64,000 bases of DNA. It comes from Clostridiales bacterium (lineage in GTDB: Bacteria > Bacillota > Clostridia > Lachnospirales > Lachnospiraceae). Location: NCBI GenBank assembly GCA_018374355.1, contig JAHAFI010000014.1, forward strand, positions 1-64,000, given 5' to 3'. The notes beneath the pieces were generated by a model. The model was given only the letters and a program-made list of their open reading frames with translations, searched no databases and was not told the DNA's origin. Below are positions 17,360 to 25,456 of this stretch, one piece after another (the stretch's first letter is position 1; the number at the start of each line of letters is the position of its first letter). A program made the position numbers and the translations under genes.

Positions 17360-17879
17360 TAAAATCAGCGTATTGATTGATGAAAAAGAAGTAGACCAGC
17401 GTATCGAAGAAATCGGAAAACAGATCAGTGAGGCATATGAAGGAAAATGCGTTCATATGATCTGTGTATTGAAGGGCAGCGTATTTTTTGCCTGTGAACT
17501 TGCAAAACGGATCACCGTCCCGGTAACTTTAGATTTTATGTCTGTATCCAGCTATGGAGACGATACCAAGTCCAGCGGTGTGGTGAAAATTGTCAAAGAT
17601 TTGGATGAGCCTCTGGAAGGAAAAGATGTTCTGATCGTGGAGGATATCATTGATTCGGGACGTACGCTCAGCTATCTGATCGAGATTTTGAAACAGAGAC
17701 ATCCGGCAAGTCTGCAGTTATGTACCCTGCTGGATAAACCGGAGCGCCGTGTGAGAGAGGTTCATGTGGATTACACATGCTTCAATATCCCGGATGAATT
17801 TGTAGTAGGTTATGGTCTGGATTACGCGCAGAAATACAGGAATCTTCCGTACATCGGAGTGGTTCATCCGGAAGCGTAA
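17352..17879 (+). CDS. hpt: Hypoxanthine phosphoribosyltransferase
   Basis: 175 residues, standard length. Salvages hypoxanthine/guanine to IMP/GMP with PRPP. The PRPP-binding motif is VLIVEDIIDSGRTL (about 95-108); the N-terminal loop LKGSVFFACELAKRI and the catalytic-loop SSYGDDTKSSG are present, and the base-binding end is DEFVVGYGLDYAQKYRNLPY. Overlaps tilS by 8 nt and is followed 21 nt later by ftsH, the same tilS-hpt-ftsH order as in Bacillus. Confidence 0.97.
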   Translation: MSDKISVLIDEKEVDQRIEEIGKQISEAYEGKCVHMICVLKGSVFFACELAKRITVPVTLDFMSVSSYGDDTKSSGVVKIVKDLDEPLEGKDVLIVEDIIDSGRTLSYLIEILKQRHPASLQLCTLLDKPERRVREVHVDYTCFNIPDEFVVGYGLDYAQKYRNLPYIGVVHPEA

Positions 17880-17900
17880 GAGGCCGAAAGGAGAGATGGA

Positions 17901-19763
17901 GTGAAGAAACAGGCAAGAAGTGTCCTATTATGGATCATTCTGCTTCTGCTGGCAGTGGGTGGCATCAATTACTTAGCCGGACAGATGCAGATCAGAAACA
18001 ACTATTCTTATAAGGCCCTGCATTCGGATATAGCCGAGGGAGAAATTGCTGAGGCGGTCATCCGGCAGAATATGGAGGTGCCTACAGGCCATCTGAGCGT
18101 TTGGCTGGGAAATGGTGAAAAATATGATATGTATATAGACGATGTGAAGGAAGTGCGCGTACTGCTGGATGAAGGAGACATCCGTTACAAAATCGAGAAT
18201 GTTCCCCAGCAGAGCAAATTTTTCACAACAGTGCTGCCCCTTGTGACGGTAGGACTCCTGCTTTTTATGTCCTTCGGTCTTATGAACCGGGGCGCCGGAA
18301 GCAGCGGCGGCGGTGGCGGAAACCGGCTGACAGGTTTTAGCAGAAGCCGTGCAAAACAGCCTACAGAGGCAGAGCGGCAGTTGAGCTTTAGAAGTGTTGC
18401 AGGTCTTGAGGAGGAAAAGGAGGAGATGCTGGAAATCGTGGATTTCCTGCGTTTTCCGGAAAAATACCATACAGTAGGCGCAAGAATCCCCAAGGGAATC
18501 CTGCTGGTAGGCCCTCCGGGAACAGGTAAAACCATGATCGCGAAGGCCATAGCGGGTGAAGCGAGAGTACCGTTTTTCAGCATTTCCGGTTCTGATTTTG
18601 TGGAAATGTTTGTGGGCGTGGGCGCTGCCCGGGTGAGAGACCTGTTTATGGAGGCAAAACTAAATACGCCCTGTATTGTCTTTATTGATGAGATTGATGC
18701 CGTAGCCAGAAGGCGTGGAACAGGAATGGGCGGCGGCCATGACGAGCGTGAGCAGACCCTGAACCAGCTTCTGGTGGAGATGGATGGATTTGCCGAGCGT
18801 GAAGAAATCATTGTGCTGGCAGCGACCAACCGGGTGGATATTCTGGACCCGGCGATTCTTCGTCCGGGACGTTTCGACCGCCAGATTGCGATCGGGCCGC
18901 CGGATGTGAAGGGCAGGGAAGCGATTCTGAAGGTTCACGCCCGGAAAAAACCGCTGGGCGAGGACGTAGATCTGATGCAGATTGCTCAGACGACTGCCGG
19001 GTTTACGGGAGCGGAACTGGAAAACCTGATGAATGAGGCGGCGATTTCTGCGGCAAAGGATGGAAGAACCTATATCCGTCAGGAGGATATCCAGAAATCA
19101 TTTATCAAGGTGGGAATCGGAACAGAGAAACACAGCAGGGTAATTTCGGAGGAAGAGAAGAAGATTACTGCTTATCACGAAGCGGGCCATGCAATTTTGT
19201 TCCATAAGCTGGAGCATATGGAACCGGTTTATACGATTTCCATTATTCCTACCGGAAACGGCGCAGCAGGATACACCATGCCTCTGCCCAGCAAGGATGA
19301 GATGTTCAATACCAGAGGAAAGATGCTGGAACATATTCAGGTGGCTCTGGGCGGACGGATTGCGGAAGAACTGGTTTTTGACGATATTACCACGGGAGCT
19401 TCTCAGGATATCAAACAGGCTACCCGGATCGCGAAAGCCATGGTGACAAAATACGGTATGTCATCCAAGATGGGTATGGTTGCGTATGGAGATGAGCAGG
19501 ATGAAGTGTTTATCGGCAGGGATTTCGGCCATGTGAGAGGATTCAGTGAGACGACGGCAGCGGTTATCGACGACGAGGTAAAAGAGATTATCGATGATTG
19601 TTACGACAAGGCCAGAGAAATCATTATGAAGTATGAATACGTGCTCCACAGTTGTGCGAAGCTGCTTCTGGAAAAAGAAAAAATCGGCAATGCAGAATTT
19701 GAAGCATTGTTTGAAAATGAAGAAAATCCTGAAAATGGGGAGGGAATTGTACAAAATTCCTAA
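17901..19763 (+). CDS. ftsH: ATP-dependent zinc metalloprotease FtsH
   Basis: 620 residues, GTG start after AAAGGAG. Membrane AAA+ protease. Two membrane helices (about 8-25 and 108-128) flank a small external domain; a Gly-rich linker follows. Walker A is GPPGTGKT (204-211), Walker B is CIVFIDEIDA (258-267), the arginine-finger region RPGRFDR is at 321-327, and the zinc site is HEAGH (426-430). The external domain is short (about 80 residues). The C-terminus is acidic. It ends the sporulation/division cluster. Confidence 0.97.
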   Translation: MKKQARSVLLWIILLLLAVGGINYLAGQMQIRNNYSYKALHSDIAEGEIAEAVIRQNMEVPTGHLSVWLGNGEKYDMYIDDVKEVRVLLDEGDIRYKIENVPQQSKFFTTVLPLVTVGLLLFMSFGLMNRGAGSSGGGGGNRLTGFSRSRAKQPTEAERQLSFRSVAGLEEEKEEMLEIVDFLRFPEKYHTVGARIPKGILLVGPPGTGKTMIAKAIAGEARVPFFSISGSDFVEMFVGVGAARVRDLFMEAKLNTPCIVFIDEIDAVARRRGTGMGGGHDEREQTLNQLLVEMDGFAEREEIIVLAATNRVDILDPAILRPGRFDRQIAIGPPDVKGREAILKVHARKKPLGEDVDLMQIAQTTAGFTGAELENLMNEAAISAAKDGRTYIRQEDIQKSFIKVGIGTEKHSRVISEEEKKITAYHEAGHAILFHKLEHMEPVYTISIIPTGNGAAGYTMPLPSKDEMFNTRGKMLEHIQVALGGRIAEELVFDDITTGASQDIKQATRIAKAMVTKYGMSSKMGMVAYGDEQDEVFIGRDFGHVRGFSETTAAVIDDEVKEIIDDCYDKAREIIMKYEYVLHSCAKLLLEKEKIGNAEFEALFENEENPENGEGIVQNS

Positions 19764-19934
19764 GAGTAAAAAACAGTTTTTTGGGGAGACCGTAAAAATG
19801 AATAAAAAATCCTGTGAAAAAAAAACAGGTTTGTGCACACTTTTTCTTCCGGTCATGGTATTATAATAACTGTAAAAACCCCCCAATACATTATATAGTT
19901 TTTGCTACACCCCATAAGAAGAAATACCTTCTCC

Positions 19935-19962
19935 AAAAAAGACAGCTTCGGCTGTCTTTTTT
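19935..19962. terminator. Bidirectional terminator between ftsH and the GH13 gene
   Basis: AAAAAAGACAGC, TTCG loop, GCTGTCTTTTTT: a perfect 12-bp stem with UUCG-type loop and A/T flanks on both sides. It lies in a 343-nt gene-free stretch. The remainder (19764-19934) shows an isolated TATAAT at 19862 without a -35, and nothing else I recognise. Confidence 0.9.
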
Positions 19963-20027
19963 ACGTCGCGGGATTTAACTATTCAGCCGGAACTGTAACA
20001 CAGGATTCTTCAAATTGCGGGAAATAG

Positions 20028-20056
20028 TTGTATTTCGGGCCCGGGGCATATAAAAT
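20028..20056 (+). promoter_or_regulatory. Promoter of the GH13 gene
   Basis: TTGTAT (20028-20033), 17-nt spacer, TAAAAT (20051-20056), about 50 nt before the start codon. Plausible but not near-consensus. Confidence 0.4.
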
Positions 20057-20106
20057 AGAGTATAGGCGAAACTATTGAAATAGAGCGTTGGAAAGAGTGA
20101 GGGGAA

Positions 20107-22230
20107 ATGAAAGGTAAAGGACATATGGAACAATATATTGAGGCAGAACGAACACAGGAATATATCACCAAGATGAGGCCTGTTTTTAACAAACGCGGGC
20201 TTTTCAGCGATGAGACGAAACAGTATAGAACTCCATTTGAGCCGGAACCCGGTGATGTGGTAACCATTCGCTTCCGGACAATAAAAAACAACGTGGACGC
20301 CGTTTTTTTCATCAGCGGAGCTACGCGTTCCAAGATGATTCTTACAGAGAGTAAGGATGGATTTGATTTTTACAGCATTGACATTGAAACCGGTACGGAA
20401 GCCATTCACTATTACTTTGAAATACAGTCGGGAAAAATCGTCTGCTATTATAATGAACTGGGTGTGACGAAGGAGCTGCAGGAGCAGTATTCTTTCGGTA
20501 TTGTCCCGGGCTTTAAGACACCGGACTGGGCGAAGGGAGCGGTGATGTACCAGATTTTTGTGGATCGTTTCTGCAACGGCGATTCCTCCAATGACGTCCT
20601 CACCGGAGAATATTATTACATCAACAGTCAGAGCAATCGGGTGGAGGACTGGAACAGACTGCCGGAAACCATGGATGTGAAAAATTTCTATGGGGGAGAT
20701 TTGCAGGGGATCATGGATAAACTGGATTACCTGCAGGATTTGGGTGTGGAAGTGATCTATCTGAATCCGATTTTTGTGTCCCCGTCGAATCACAAGTACG
20801 ATATACAGGATTATGACTACATCGATCCCCATTACGGGAAAATCGTGGAGGACCAGGGGGAACTGCTTTGTCAGGGGGATCAGGACAATACCCATGCAAC
20901 CCGGTATATCAGCCGTGTAACCAACAAGAAGAATCTGGAAGCCAGCAACCAGTTATTTATCCAACTGGTGGAAGAAATCCATAACCGGGGAATGAAAATT
21001 ATTCTGGATGGTGTGTTTAACCACTGCGGTTCGTTTAATAAGTGGCTGGACAGGGAAAGAATCTACGAAAATCAGGAAGGCTATGAAAAGGGCGCTTACG
21101 TTTCGGCAGACAGCCCGTATCATACGTTCTTTAAATTCCACAATGAGCATAACTGGCCGTACAATGAGTTTTATGACGGCTGGTGGGGGCATGATACGCT
21201 GCCGAAGCTCAACTATGAGGACTCCCCTAAGCTTCAGGAATATATTATGCATGTGGCAAGAAAATGGGTTTCTCCGCCGTATAATGTGGACGGCTGGAGA
21301 CTGGATGTGGCTGCCGATCTGGGGCACAGTTCCGGCTATAACCATCTGTTCTGGAAGGAATTCCGCCGGGTGGTAAAGGAGGCAAATCCTCAGGCGGTGA
21401 TCATTGCGGAGCATTACGGTGATGCCAGCTCTTGGCTTCAGGGAGATGAATGGGATACGGTGATGAACTACGATGCATTTATGGAACCGATCTCATGGTT
21501 TCTTACCGGGCTGGAAAAGCACAGTGACCAGTACAACGGCCACCTGCGCGGAAATTCCGACTGCTTCCGGGATGCGATGAATTATAACAGCTCCAGATTT
21601 TATGCGCCCTCCCTGCAGTGCGCCATGAATGAGCTGGATAACCATGACCATTCCAGATTTTTGACCCGTACCAACGGCACAGTAGGACGGCTGGATGGGC
21701 TGGGCCACAGGGCAGCAGAGGAAAATGTCAACAAAGCAGTTCTCAGGGAAGCGGTAGTGATTCAGATGACATGGCCGGGAGCGCCTACCCTCTATTACGG
21801 AGATGAGGCGGGCGTGTGCGGATTTACCGATCCGGATAACAGAAGAACTTACCCATGGGGAAAAGAAGACCGTTACCTGCTCAGATTCTACAAGACTGCG
21901 ATACGGATGCATAAAGATTATCCGGTCTTGAAAACAGGCTCCGTGAAGTTTCTGAAGGAAGAATACAATCTGATTTCCTACGGAAGATTTTCGGATCAGG
22001 AAAAAGTGATTGTGGTGATCAATAACAATAATGAAAATATCAGCACAGATATCCCGGTCTGGGAAACCGGAATCAGCAGAACCAAAGACTGCACGATGAA
22101 ACGTGTACTGGACACCAATGCGATCGGATTTTCTACGGAAGAAAAAGAGTATACAGTCCGGGCAGGTTATCTGACACTGGAACTCTCGCCTTTGGAGGCA
22201 GTGGTGCTGTATATGGGAGAAGAAGAGTAA
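20107..22230 (+). CDS. Glycoside hydrolase family 13 (alpha-amylase / neopullulanase type)
   Basis: 707 residues, no signal peptide, so probably a cytoplasmic maltodextrin-degrading enzyme. An N-terminal beta domain (about 1-130) precedes the TIM barrel. The four GH13 regions are visible: DGVFNHCG (I), VDGWRLDVA with nucleophile Asp (II), VIIAEHYG with acid Glu (III) and NELDNHDHSRF (IV). Inside the barrel, KYDIQDYDYIDPHYG is typical of neopullulanase/cyclomaltodextrinase-like members. A second ATG at 20125 is also possible. The gene stands alone between a terminator and a structured intergenic region. Confidence 0.93.
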   Translation: MKGKGHMEQYIEAERTQEYITKMRPVFNKRGLFSDETKQYRTPFEPEPGDVVTIRFRTIKNNVDAVFFISGATRSKMILTESKDGFDFYSIDIETGTEAIHYYFEIQSGKIVCYYNELGVTKELQEQYSFGIVPGFKTPDWAKGAVMYQIFVDRFCNGDSSNDVLTGEYYYINSQSNRVEDWNRLPETMDVKNFYGGDLQGIMDKLDYLQDLGVEVIYLNPIFVSPSNHKYDIQDYDYIDPHYGKIVEDQGELLCQGDQDNTHATRYISRVTNKKNLEASNQLFIQLVEEIHNRGMKIILDGVFNHCGSFNKWLDRERIYENQEGYEKGAYVSADSPYHTFFKFHNEHNWPYNEFYDGWWGHDTLPKLNYEDSPKLQEYIMHVARKWVSPPYNVDGWRLDVAADLGHSSGYNHLFWKEFRRVVKEANPQAVIIAEHYGDASSWLQGDEWDTVMNYDAFMEPISWFLTGLEKHSDQYNGHLRGNSDCFRDAMNYNSSRFYAPSLQCAMNELDNHDHSRFLTRTNGTVGRLDGLGHRAAEENVNKAVLREAVVIQMTWPGAPTLYYGDEAGVCGFTDPDNRRTYPWGKEDRYLLRFYKTAIRMHKDYPVLKTGSVKFLKEEYNLISYGRFSDQEKVIVVINNNNENISTDIPVWETGISRTKDCTMKRVLDTNAIGFSTEEKEYTVRAGYLTLELSPLEAVVLYMGEEE

Positions 22231-22242
22231 ATATATTTTATT

Positions 22243-22366
22243 CCCGCAGGCAACGAGCCAAGCGGATATGCTTGCATATCCATTTGGCGACTGCTGCGAG
22301 GGTCAAATACCCCGCTGCTCTGCAGCGCTGCAAATTTGATGCTCCGTTGCTTGCAGCGGGGTTTTT
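22243..22366 (+). repeat. Folded intergenic element ending in a terminator-like stem
   Basis: A multi-hairpin element right after the GH13 gene. One hairpin is 22257-22270 with 22275-22288 (14-nt arms, one mismatch, CTTG loop). A second is CCCCGCTGC (22310-22318) with GCAGCGGGG (22353-22361) followed by TTTTT. It probably ends GH13 transcription. Its compact, GC-rich and modular look suggests a dispersed element, but no second copy lies in this window. Confidence 0.5.
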
Positions 22367-22434
22367 GACTTGAGTATGGTTTTAGGCAAGACGCAGATAT
22401 GGAATCAGGGATTTCATGCCTGCGTTTTGCTGTG

Positions 22435-22698
22435 TTTGGACATATATACTCCTTTTGGGGCGTATAGGTCCATAAATGCGGCAAAATCAGGAAAAAATTC
22501 TTGTGAAAATTTCAAATTGGACGTATAGGAAAAATTTCCCTTCATACGTCCAGAATTTGGTGTGAATTTTGGACGTGTGAAGAGAAAATTCTCCTATACG
22601 TCCAAAAGCGTTTGCTTGGGATGTTTTTTGAATGATTTCTGAATGATTTTCGTATATATTTGGACAATATTGCGGTAATCTTATGCCCTATGTCCAAA
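22435..22698. repeat. Array of four related imperfect palindromes with TGGAC...GTCCA ends
   Basis: Four units of 35-41 nt lie at 22435-22475, 22518-22552, 22567-22607 and 22659-22698. Each starts with T-rich TGGAC and ends with GTCCA-rich sequence; units 1-3 share the motif GGACGTATAGG or its complement, and centres are A/T-rich. Spacers differ and are not conserved. No ORF covers them. The rest of 22231-22880 holds nothing else I recognise. Confidence 0.6.
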
Positions 22699-22879
22699 GT
22701 GCTGATTTCCTGTTAAATGAAGTGTGTCGTCAGGGGCTTTCTGTGGGGTGAGAGAGTTTCCGGCGAGTTGGATTAACGTGGATTCCGGGACAATGCGTGG
22801 AAATAATGACGGTGACGGGAAGGAGGGTATTGCGTGATATTTTTGCGTGAATTTTTTCGAGAAAATTTGCAAACACCTC

Positions 22880-22908
22880 TTGCAATCTGAAAAAAATTGA
22901 GTTATAAT
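22880..22908 (+). promoter_or_regulatory. Promoter of the tRNA-Tyr/tRNA-Leu unit
   Basis: TTGCAA (22880-22885), 17-nt spacer, TATAAT (22903-22908), 38 nt before the first tRNA base. Near consensus. Confidence 0.8.
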
Positions 22909-22946
22909 CTTATCTTGTCAGAGCTTGAAAAAGTTCTGACAAGTAT

Positions 22947-23028
22947 GGATGGATTCCCGAGTGGCCAAAGGGGACAGACTGTAAATCTGCTGCAAATTGC
23001 TTCGGTGGTTCGAATCCACCTCCATCCA
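22947..23028 (+). tRNA. tRNA-Tyr (anticodon GUA)
   Basis: 82 nt with a long variable arm (class II). Acceptor GGATGGA (22947-22953) pairs with TCCATCC (23021-23027), discriminator A. Anticodon loop CTGTAAA gives GTA at 22981-22983. T-arm is GGTGGTTCGAATCCACC. CCA is not encoded. Confidence 0.97.
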
Positions 23029-23073
23029 TTAACATATGTGTAGGGTTCTGATTTAAACCATACATATATGTAT

Positions 23074-23159
23074 GCCGCAGTGGCGGAACAGGCAGACGCA
23101 CAGGACTTAAAATCCTGCGAGGGTTAAACTTCGTACCGGTTCGATTCCGGTCTGCGGCA
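23074..23159 (+). tRNA. tRNA-Leu (anticodon UAA); prophage integration target
   Basis: 86 nt, class II. Acceptor GCCGCAG (23074-23080) pairs with CTGCGGC (23152-23158), discriminator A. Anticodon loop CTTAAAA gives TAA at 23108-23110. T-loop is GGTTCGATTCC. The integrase stop codon lies 32 nt downstream, so the 3' part is the likely attachment site. Confidence 0.97.
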
Positions 23160-23163
23160 TTCT
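23130..23163. other. Probable attachment site (attL) in the tRNA-Leu 3' end
   Basis: Tyrosine integrases commonly recombine in the T-arm and acceptor of tRNA genes, leaving the tRNA intact on the integrase side. Here the integrase gene abuts tRNA-Leu. The matching attR, a copy of part of 23130-23163, would lie beyond the window, so the core cannot be delimited. Confidence 0.5.
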
Positions 23164-23191
23164 AAAAAGTCCCATTTTAGGGGCTTTTTTT
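23164..23191. terminator. Terminator between tRNA-Leu and integrase
   Basis: AAAAAGTCCC, ATTTTA loop, GGGGCTTTTTTT. Perfect apart from one G-T pair, with A and T tracts on both sides, so it can end the tRNA unit on the plus strand and the integrase on the minus strand. Confidence 0.8.
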
Positions 23192-24261
23192 CATGTCGTG
23201 TTGTATTTCGTGTTGCATAGTTCAGAAAAATGTTGGTTGGCAACACGCCCCATATCTAATGCCTTATCTTCCATTGCATGTTTGTAGATGCTGTTCAACG
23301 TAGACATATTCCCCCATCCGCCCCTTTGAGCAATATAAATATCAGGAATACCAAGAGCGTGTTGTATGCTGGCTGAATAATGCCTGAGATCGTGGAAGCG
23401 GAAATGCGGAAGCCCGGCACGTTTCAGAATGCGATGGAATTTATCTGTTATGTTGTTAGGGGTGAGCGTAGTGATAGCTCCCACGGTATTCAATTTCCGG
23501 ATCACAAAGTCAGGAAACTCGATGTAGCGATCGCCAGCGTAGCTTTTTGGCGATTTTATGATCCAATCGCCGGATTCTGTTTTTACCATGTTCTTGTTTA
23601 CGTGAACGATATTACCCGTGATGTCTGATGCGTCCAGCGCACAGATCTCCCCTCTGCGCATAGGTCCGAATGCAGCCAGTAATATGGGAACTTCCATCGG
23701 AGTGTCCGCTACGGCCTCCAGGAGCCTCTTTACCTCCGCATCTGACGGGATATAAAGCTTCGGTCGTACTTTTTGTGGCAAAGAGGTATTAAGCGCGAAT
23801 CCGGGGCGATATATGCGCATGACGGCCGATATAAGCCCATGGATGTTTCTGACAGTTTTAGGAGAGTGGCCTTGCGCTTCCAGATTAACAGCTTTTTGAA
23901 TATCATCCTGAGTAATGCGCTGCAGATTTTTATCCATCAGGGATTGAATACTCTTTTTCCTGGTTCTCTTATAATCCATGATGGTCCTGGGAGACAGCAC
24001 AGCCTCACGGCCGGCGATATACCGATCCAGGGCTTCGCCGAAAGTAATATCGTATATTTTGCCTTGATTTTCTTTTTCTTCTGCCCATTCGGCAGCCATT
24101 TTTTCGGCTATGCGTTTTCCTTTCGGTCCTTTGATATCACAGGTAAATGATTTGTAGATACGTTTTTTCTTGATGGATCCGTCTGGCTGTATAAGCTCAT
24201 CCGTGTGGGAGTACACTTGACAACGCCATGATCCTGATGGGAGTTTTTTTGCTGTTGGCAT
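23191..24261 (-). CDS. int: Tyrosine recombinase (phage integrase)
   Basis: 356 residues from the ATG at 24261 with AAAGGA upstream; further upstream reading is non-coding leader. Catalyses site-specific integration and excision at tRNA-Leu. Domains: N-terminal AP2-like/arm-binding beta segment (KKLPSGSWRCQVYSHTD), SAM-like core-binding domain (about 75-165), C-terminal catalytic domain. Visible catalytic parts are FGPMRRGEICAL (first Arg), HFRFHDLRHYSAS (H-x-x-R) and MSTLNSIYKHAM (nucleophile Tyr). A perfect 16-bp palindrome sits 16 nt upstream of the start. Minus strand, convergent with the tRNA unit. Confidence 0.95.
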   Translation of the reverse strand: MPTAKKLPSGSWRCQVYSHTDELIQPDGSIKKKRIYKSFTCDIKGPKGKRIAEKMAAEWAEEKENQGKIYDITFGEALDRYIAGREAVLSPRTIMDYKRTRKKSIQSLMDKNLQRITQDDIQKAVNLEAQGHSPKTVRNIHGLISAVMRIYRPGFALNTSLPQKVRPKLYIPSDAEVKRLLEAVADTPMEVPILLAAFGPMRRGEICALDASDITGNIVHVNKNMVKTESGDWIIKSPKSYAGDRYIEFPDFVIRKLNTVGAITTLTPNNITDKFHRILKRAGLPHFRFHDLRHYSASIQHALGIPDIYIAQRGGWGNMSTLNSIYKHAMEDKALDMGRVANQHFSELCNTKYNTT

Positions 24262-24268
24262 AGTATCA

Positions 24269-24294
24269 TCCTTTCTGGCTCGACGTCGAGCCGG
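24269..24294 (-). promoter_or_regulatory. Palindromic leader element, copy 1 (integrase leader)
   Basis: Core GGCTCGACGTCGAGCC (24277-24292) is a perfect 16-bp palindrome. Including flanks, 26 nt are identical to the leader at 50513-50538. Read on the minus strand it runs straight into the AAAGGA ribosome binding site of int. As RNA it can form a 6-bp GC-rich stem with ACGT loop. Role unknown: operator, translational element or recombination site. Confidence 0.6.
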
Positions 24295-24358
24295 GGTAAT
24301 TTTGGTATAAAAATAACAGCCATCGAAAATATGTTCCGATTGCGGGCTGTCTCCGAAG

Positions 24359-24472
24359 ATGATACAATATGAATTGATTAAATCTCTATATCTCTTCGGA
24401 GGTGTATGTAAAGCCGTTCGGTATTGCGAGTACCGGGCGGTTTTTCTTTTGCGCAATTATTTGACTGATTAG
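24359..24472 (+). other. Possible 37-residue ORF / short plus-strand transcript facing the integrase
   Basis: A plus-strand promoter-like pair, TTGCGG (24340-24345), 17 nt, TACAAT (24363-24368), precedes a hairpin CCGTTCGGTA/TACCGGGCGG with T-rich tail (24414-24450). A 37-codon ORF starting at 24359 spans this hairpin, but its ATG overlaps the -10 and would not be on the transcript. A 9-bp inverted repeat CTCCGAAGA/TCTTCGGAG (24351-24359, 24393-24401) encloses the start region. It may be a short untranslated RNA or a spurious ORF. Confidence 0.3.
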
Positions 24473-24474
24473 AT

Positions 24475-24573
24475 AGAAAAAGGGCTCTACATTTCTGCAG
24501 AGCCCAATGAATACGGTTTCCAGCTGACTGGAAACAATGTCTTTTATACGGCCGGTAAACGGCTATGTTTTAT
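24475..24573 (-). ncRNA. Candidate ~100-nt small RNA
   Basis: On the minus strand a strong promoter (next entry) is followed by about 99 nt without a usable ORF. It holds three hairpins: a GCCG/CGGC stem, GTTTCCAG/CTGGAAAC, and the terminator GGGCTCT/AGAGCCC with a following TTTTTC. Promoter, compact hairpins and intrinsic terminator fit a dedicated small RNA. It lies between the integrase and the PemK/MazF-like gene. I cannot assign an RNA family. Confidence 0.6.
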
Positions 24574-24580
24574 CGTATTC

Positions 24581-24609
24581 ATTATACTCTCAGTATATAC
24601 ATAAGTCAA
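24581..24609 (-). promoter_or_regulatory. Promoter of the candidate small RNA
   Basis: On the minus strand: TTGACT (24609-24604), 17-nt spacer, TATAAT (24586-24581). The first transcribed base should be near 24573. Confidence 0.8.
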
Positions 24610-24655
24610 GAAAATATTCTATAATATATTATAACGTATCATAGTGTATTATAAT

Positions 24656-25414
24656 TTACTTGATAAAAAGAGTATTCAGCTCTTGATCGATTAAATCCAA
24701 TTTTTCATTTGATAATTTTACGCCACTAAGTATTCCGTGATCTGTCTTGGGATCGTAGATACGTATTTTACTAACAGTCGTAATCTGCCCAACCAAAGCG
24801 ATGCTTCCCTTTTTCATTCTAAAAATCTCAGATCGCATACGTTCTAAAAGGTTCTGTTCTTTTCGGGCTGCCTGAATCCGATTAGAAAGTTCAACAAGTT
24901 CCTCGGGATTTTCAATTTTTCGCTGGTCATCATCAACGATGGATTCGAGTAAATGGATCTCTTCCCAAAGATGCTTGGTGGTTGCAGAAATCTTTGCATT
25001 TAAACTTGTAAATAATTCATTTCCGAGAAAGACGTGTCCCGGTCGCAAGTGTTGAATATCTGTGTTTGGTTTAACTGATGTAAGAGGAATTACAGTTACT
25101 ACGGGAGATGATTTTGCATTCTGTTTATCCAATACAACAGCGTAATGTAGACCACCCTCTTCACTTCCAACGTTAAAGCCGAGATGAAGTTTTATTATTT
25201 CTCCTCGTTTATATCTCCTCAAACTTCTCGGATTAAACTGATTTTCAAATTCAAGGAAATTACTCCAATCTTTCAACCAATAACTTAATTTATCGCCTTT
25301 ACTGGATAATTTTGGATCAGAAGAATCGATAAGAGAATCCATATAGGCAGAAAATTTCAATATAGCTTCTTCTTTGTGACGTTTCAAATCCTCTTTTGTA
25401 ATATCCCTTCCCAT
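24656..25414 (-). CDS. PemK/MazF-like protein of the prophage lysogeny region
   Basis: 252 residues, twice the size of a stand-alone MazF. The PemK/MazF-like beta-barrel occupies about residues 65-225: YKRGEIIKLHLGFNVGSEEGGLHYAVVL then VVTVIPLTS, and later GSIALVGQITTVSKIRI. Between these lies a helical insertion, and an N-terminal helical extension precedes the domain. MazF/PemK proteins are mRNA interferases, but no antitoxin-like small gene sits beside this one; the neighbours are mini-ImmA and the repressor. Activity is therefore unproven. AGGAAGGAG precedes the start. Confidence 0.7.
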   Translation of the reverse strand: MGRDITKEDLKRHKEEAILKFSAYMDSLIDSSDPKLSSKGDKLSYWLKDWSNFLEFENQFNPRSLRRYKRGEIIKLHLGFNVGSEEGGLHYAVVLDKQNAKSSPVVTVIPLTSVKPNTDIQHLRPGHVFLGNELFTSLNAKISATTKHLWEEIHLLESIVDDDQRKIENPEELVELSNRIQAARKEQNLLERMRSEIFRMKKGSIALVGQITTVSKIRIYDPKTDHGILSGVKLSNEKLDLIDQELNTLFIK

Positions 25415-25456
25415 GTTGTTCTCCTTCCTTTTTTTGTTTTAAAACGCCGTAGCGAA

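Noticed and set aside
22435..22698. CRISPR array
   Set aside because: Units are palindromic and diverged, spacing is irregular, and no cas gene is nearby.
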